Assembly (NCBI GenBank): GCA_963667575.2
Contig: CAXXHY010000025.1
Coordinates: 124,001-188,000, forward strand
From: G963665495 sp963667575
Lineage (GTDB): Bacteria > Desulfobacterota > Desulfovibrionia > Desulfovibrionales > Desulfovibrionaceae
DNA: 64,000 bases
Reading direction: 5' to 3'
Part shown: piece by piece, positions 63,122 through 64,000 of the stretch
Layout of the letters: every line of letters starts with the position of its first letter
Position numbering within the stretch: position 1 is the first letter of the stretch
Notes under the pieces: generated by a model
The model's input: only the letters and a program-made list of their open reading frames with translations
Databases searched by the model: none
What the model was told of the DNA's origin: nothing
Made by a program: the position numbers and the translations under genes

Positions 63122-63910
63122 TTGAGTATCTACCTTAAACAAATCGAGCAACTCGTTGCCTTGCAGCGTGTTGACTGCGAACTTATCGAGCTGGACCTGG
63201 AGCTGCAGAACGCGCCCAAAGAGGTTGAAAAACTCGAAGGGGAATACGCCGCCAAAGAAAGCGTCATCAATCAATACCAGGAAAAAATCAGCCATCTTTC
63301 TGCTCAGGACAAACGTATCTCCAGTGAAATTGAAGAGGATACGTTGAAGATCAAAAAGAGCAAGAACAAGCTGATGATGGTCAGCAACACGAAAGAATAC
63401 CACGCCATGATGCGTGAGATGGATAACCTGGAAAAGCTCAACCGTACGCGCGAAGAAGAACGCATGGCCGTTGTGGAAGAACTGCAACGCCAGCAGGAAA
63501 GCCTGGGCGAAATCCAGAAAGACGCCAACCTCATCAAGGAAGACCTGGACGTGAAGCGGGCCAACCTTCAGGAACGCGTCAAGGAATCTGAAGCCCAGCT
63601 GGCAGAACTCAACACCCTGCGCGAAAGCCTGTGTGTCGATGTCCCCAAGCCGGTTCTCAGCCGCTATGAATTCATCCGTTCGCGCCTGGATTCCCCGGTG
63701 ATCGTTCCTGTTGCCAACGGCATCTGCGACGGATGCCACATCGCCATTCCGCCTCAGAGCTTCAACGAACTGCAAAAGGGACAGCAGATCCTCTCCTGCC
63801 CCAACTGCCAGCGGCTCATTTACTGGTCCGAACATTTTACGGACAAATCCGCCAAGAACAAAAAGGCTGCTGAGGAAGAACAGGAAGTACCATTCGCAGA
63901 AGACGAATAA
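63122..63910 (+). CDS. Coiled-coil protein with C4 zinc ribbon (DUF164)
   Basis: 262 residues from a TTG at 63122 (GGAGGGGAGC upstream). About 170 residues of coiled coil are followed by a zinc ribbon: GICDGCHIAIPP and LSCPNCQRLIYW. The C-terminal 25 residues are charged and disordered. This family is conserved in bacteria and often neighbours rnpB or tRNA-related genes, but its role is unclear. Here it is directly upstream of rnpB. Confidence 0.85.
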   Translation: MSIYLKQIEQLVALQRVDCELIELDLELQNAPKEVEKLEGEYAAKESVINQYQEKISHLSAQDKRISSEIEEDTLKIKKSKNKLMMVSNTKEYHAMMREMDNLEKLNRTREEERMAVVEELQRQQESLGEIQKDANLIKEDLDVKRANLQERVKESEAQLAELNTLRESLCVDVPKPVLSRYEFIRSRLDSPVIVPVANGICDGCHIAIPPQSFNELQKGQQILSCPNCQRLIYWSEHFTDKSAKNKKAAEEEQEVPFAEDE

Positions 63911-63923
63911 CCCGTCCTGCGAT

Positions 63924-63951
63924 TTGACAGACTCGATACGAAGATTATGTT
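63924..63951 (+). promoter_or_regulatory. Predicted promoter of rnpB
   Basis: TTGACA (63924-63929), a 16-base spacer and TATGTT (63946-63951), just before the RNA start. Confidence 0.65.
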
Positions 63952-63956
63952 TGAAG

Positions 63957-64000
63957 CAGGGAGTCGGACGGGCTATCGCGGCGGCTCATCAGAGCCGTGG
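63957..64000 (+). ncRNA. rnpB: RNase P RNA, 5' end
   Basis: The last 44 bases match the 5' part of bacterial class A RNase P RNA: GAGTCGGACGGGC, then a TCGCGGCGGC hairpin (GGCGGCTC-ATCA-GAGCCG) that corresponds to helix P3, ending CGTGG, which normally leads into the conserved GAGGAAAGTCC box just beyond the window. RNase P RNA trims tRNA leaders. The exact 5' end is estimated from the promoter. Confidence 0.78.

Noticed and set aside
1..64000. CRISPR arrays, insertion sequences, integrases or rRNA genes
   Set aside because: No regularly spaced repeats, transposase-like proteins or rRNA sequence were recognised in the window.

Overview
The window is 64 kb of bacterial chromosome. It most resembles a sulfate-reducing deltaproteobacterium, probably Desulfovibrionales. 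This placement is an inference from gene content: a single-chain pyruvate:ferredoxin oxidoreductase with a Desulfovibrio africanus-type C-terminal tail, a tungsten-type aldehyde:ferredoxin oxidoreductase with a MoaD-like partner, a DsrE-like protein, a short MetH without the reactivation domain, and an RpoH-type sigma factor. No insertion sequence, integrase, CRISPR array or rRNA operon was seen.

Layout. 0-5 kb (minus): start of radA, a zinc-ribbon membrane protein, and a metH / TlpA-like / ArgA-like run. 4.9-12.5 kb (plus): rpoH, a TPR lipoprotein with a LolB-like lipoprotein, rpiB-glpX, and a fused sugar kinase/uridylyltransferase. 14.2-22.2 kb: the most unusual region. On plus it has a CsgD-like LuxR regulator, a double PapD-like periplasmic chaperone, a secretin and a small lipoprotein. 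Converging on minus are three secreted beta-rich proteins and a GGDEF-PilZ diguanylate cyclase. Together they look like a surface-fibre export system using a secretin instead of an usher, controlled by c-di-GMP. I do not recognise this combination as a described system.

23-26.7 kb: PFOR. 27.4-28.3 kb: rplM-rpsI. 28.4-32.1 kb: a histidine kinase, a shikimate/homoserine-type kinase, a cysteine-cluster protein and two lipoproteins. 32.2-35.4 kb: WbuC-like cupin, a GT39-like membrane glycosyltransferase and two small unknowns. 35.4-39.5 kb (minus): a PP2C phosphatase broken by a frameshift, a double FHA protein and a CHASE2 Ser/Thr kinase. 39.8-44.2 kb: a frameshifted outer-membrane barrel, a TPR protein, a CgeB-like glycosyltransferase and an SGNH hydrolase with a SPOR domain. 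44.3-49 kb: DsrE-like protein, cheV and partner, HD protein and DUF1003 protein. 48.8-51.5 kb: aor with two ubiquitin-fold-like partners. 52-57.5 kb: radical SAM protein, a very acidic anchored protein and a Mor-like DNA-binding protein. 57.5-61.5 kb: secreted NagZ, nucleoside transporter, mtnP and apt, a purine and methylthioadenosine salvage group. 61.8-64 kb: tRNA-Met, a NIF3 protein, a coiled-coil zinc-ribbon protein and the 5' end of rnpB.

Genes sit in short co-directional runs, often with ATGA-type overlaps, and several runs end at clear hairpin-plus-T terminators. The fibre locus is bounded by long AT-rich gaps, and its regulator gene is visibly richer in A+T than the rest, which suggests transfer or a silenced, regulated island. 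Start sites were chosen by ribosome-binding site, signal peptide and overlap logic and were not tested by alignment.
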